A stretch of 11,935 bases of DNA from JBBTWV01 sp038062615 (GTDB lineage: Bacteria; Patescibacteriota; Gracilibacteria; UBA1369; UM-FILTER-53-11): NCBI GenBank assembly GCA_038062615.1, contig JBBTWV010000093.1, forward strand, positions 1-11,935. The letters run 5' to 3'. Made by a program: the position numbers and the translations under genes. The notes beneath the pieces are model-generated. The model was not told where the DNA came from, did not search any database, and saw nothing but the letters and a program-made list of their open reading frames with translations. Positions 11,542 through 11,935 of this stretch are shown here, piece after piece (the first letter of the stretch is position 1; every line of letters starts with the position of its first letter).

Positions 11542-11935
11542 ATGCCGGCCTGTACGCTTTTCTCCGTGAAACGATCCGAGATTTTCTTTGGGCTCCTGCG
11601 CATTCCCGTTGATTTTCTCGCCGCGCTTGCCGCTCTCCTTACCGCTTATTACCTCCGCGCACAGGAAGGCATTTTGCCGGAGTTTATTAAGCAGCCGGAT
11701 ATTGGGTCGTTCCCTCCGTTTTTCACCTACCTCCAGCTTTGCTTTTGGGGAGCAGGCCTTTTCATTACCCTCATGGCGCTTTTTAGGCTTTATGCGCTTC
11801 GCATTCATGATTCGCTCGCCGCCGAAATCCGCAAAATTTTCAGCGCCAGTCTCATCTGGTTCATGGCCATCATCATTTATTATTTTGTCATTCGCGGATA
11901 TCCTTTCTCGCGCCTCGTCCTTTTTTATGCTTTTG
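11542..11935 (+). CDS. Polyprenyl glycosylphosphotransferase (sugar transferase), N-terminal part
   Basis: The frame is open from ATG 11542 to the window end (131 codons). The visible part is the membrane domain: helices near residues 14-38 (GLLRIPVDFLAALAALLTAY), 60-83 and 100-113 (LIWFMAIIIYYFVIRG), with the YPFSRLVLFYAF stretch opening the next helix. The VDF..A..A..YYLR and Y.FSRLVLFY patterns are typical of the N-terminal half of WbaP/exopolysaccharide-type polyprenyl-phosphate sugar-phosphate transferases, which start surface glycan assembly on a lipid carrier. The catalytic C-terminal domain lies beyond the window. A GTG at 11566 (giving MKRSEIFF...) is a plausible alternative start, since relatives often begin MKR. 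GalU at 466 would supply UDP-glucose, but the genes are distant. Confidence 0.75.
   Translation, partial: MPACTLFSVKRSEIFFGLLRIPVDFLAALAALLTAYYLRAQEGILPEFIKQPDIGSFPPFFTYLQLCFWGAGLFITLMALFRLYALRIHDSLAAEIRKIFSASLIWFMAIIIYYFVIRGYPFSRLVLFYAF

Noticed and set aside
11102..11546. 11-nt ATAGGCATGCC shared in opposite orientation by the antitoxin gene and the glycosyltransferase start
   Set aside because: The match is short, one copy is coding sequence, and no extension of similarity was found; likely chance.
11509..11808. Minus-strand frame opposite the glycosyltransferase
   Set aside because: The plus strand has a clear membrane-protein pattern of a known family; the opposite frame is highly charged and low in complexity, a shadow.

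Overview
The window looks like part of the chromosome of a Candidate Phyla Radiation (Patescibacteria) bacterium. The reasons are small, tightly spaced genes, an almost complete lack of Shine-Dalgarno sites, several lineage-type hypothetical proteins (a Cys-rich protein with the CFGCVGLN motif, a Ser/Thr/Gly-rich secreted protein) and a class A RNase P RNA. TGA is used as a normal stop codon (first gene, trmB-like gene), which argues against the TGA-recoding Gracilibacteria/Absconditabacteria. Base composition is moderate. The exact lineage is inference.

Left part (1-2716): the 3' end of a nucleotidyltransferase-like gene overlaps a 43-codon gene (ATGA junction), followed by a UTP-glucose-1-phosphate uridylyltransferase (galU). 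These converge on a minus-strand pair: an orphan 137-aa protein and a protein with twelve cysteines spaced exactly three residues apart. Middle (2797-5904): a palindromic extended -10 element starts a TrmB-like regulator. A clean sigma-70-type promoter over the regulator's stop codon then drives a TPR protein and a secreted beta-rich surface protein. A 784-aa membrane-anchored or lipoprotein-like exported protein lies convergent to these (8270-5916, minus).

Right part (8287-11935): rnpB is unusually long (about 605 nt against the usual 350-400) and ends at a hairpin terminator. Next comes what I consider the most interesting unit. A strong promoter places the likely +1 on the ATG of a 21-codon leader peptide with six consecutive Thr codons. 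Its last codons can pair with the 5' half of a rho-independent terminator, which is the architecture of a ribosome-mediated transcription attenuator. The gene beyond the terminator encodes a small zinc-ribbon/HTH protein, not an amino-acid enzyme. It is followed by a 416-aa protein made of about 24 copies of an 11-residue Asn/Gln-rich repeat, a probable beta-solenoid, and a terminator at 10805-10837.

A RelB/RelE-type toxin-antitoxin pair (minus strand, own promoter with a palindrome on the -10) and the start of a polyprenyl glycosylphosphotransferase (plus strand) close the window. GalU and the glycosyltransferase could both serve surface polysaccharide synthesis, but they are 10 kb apart and not co-transcribed.
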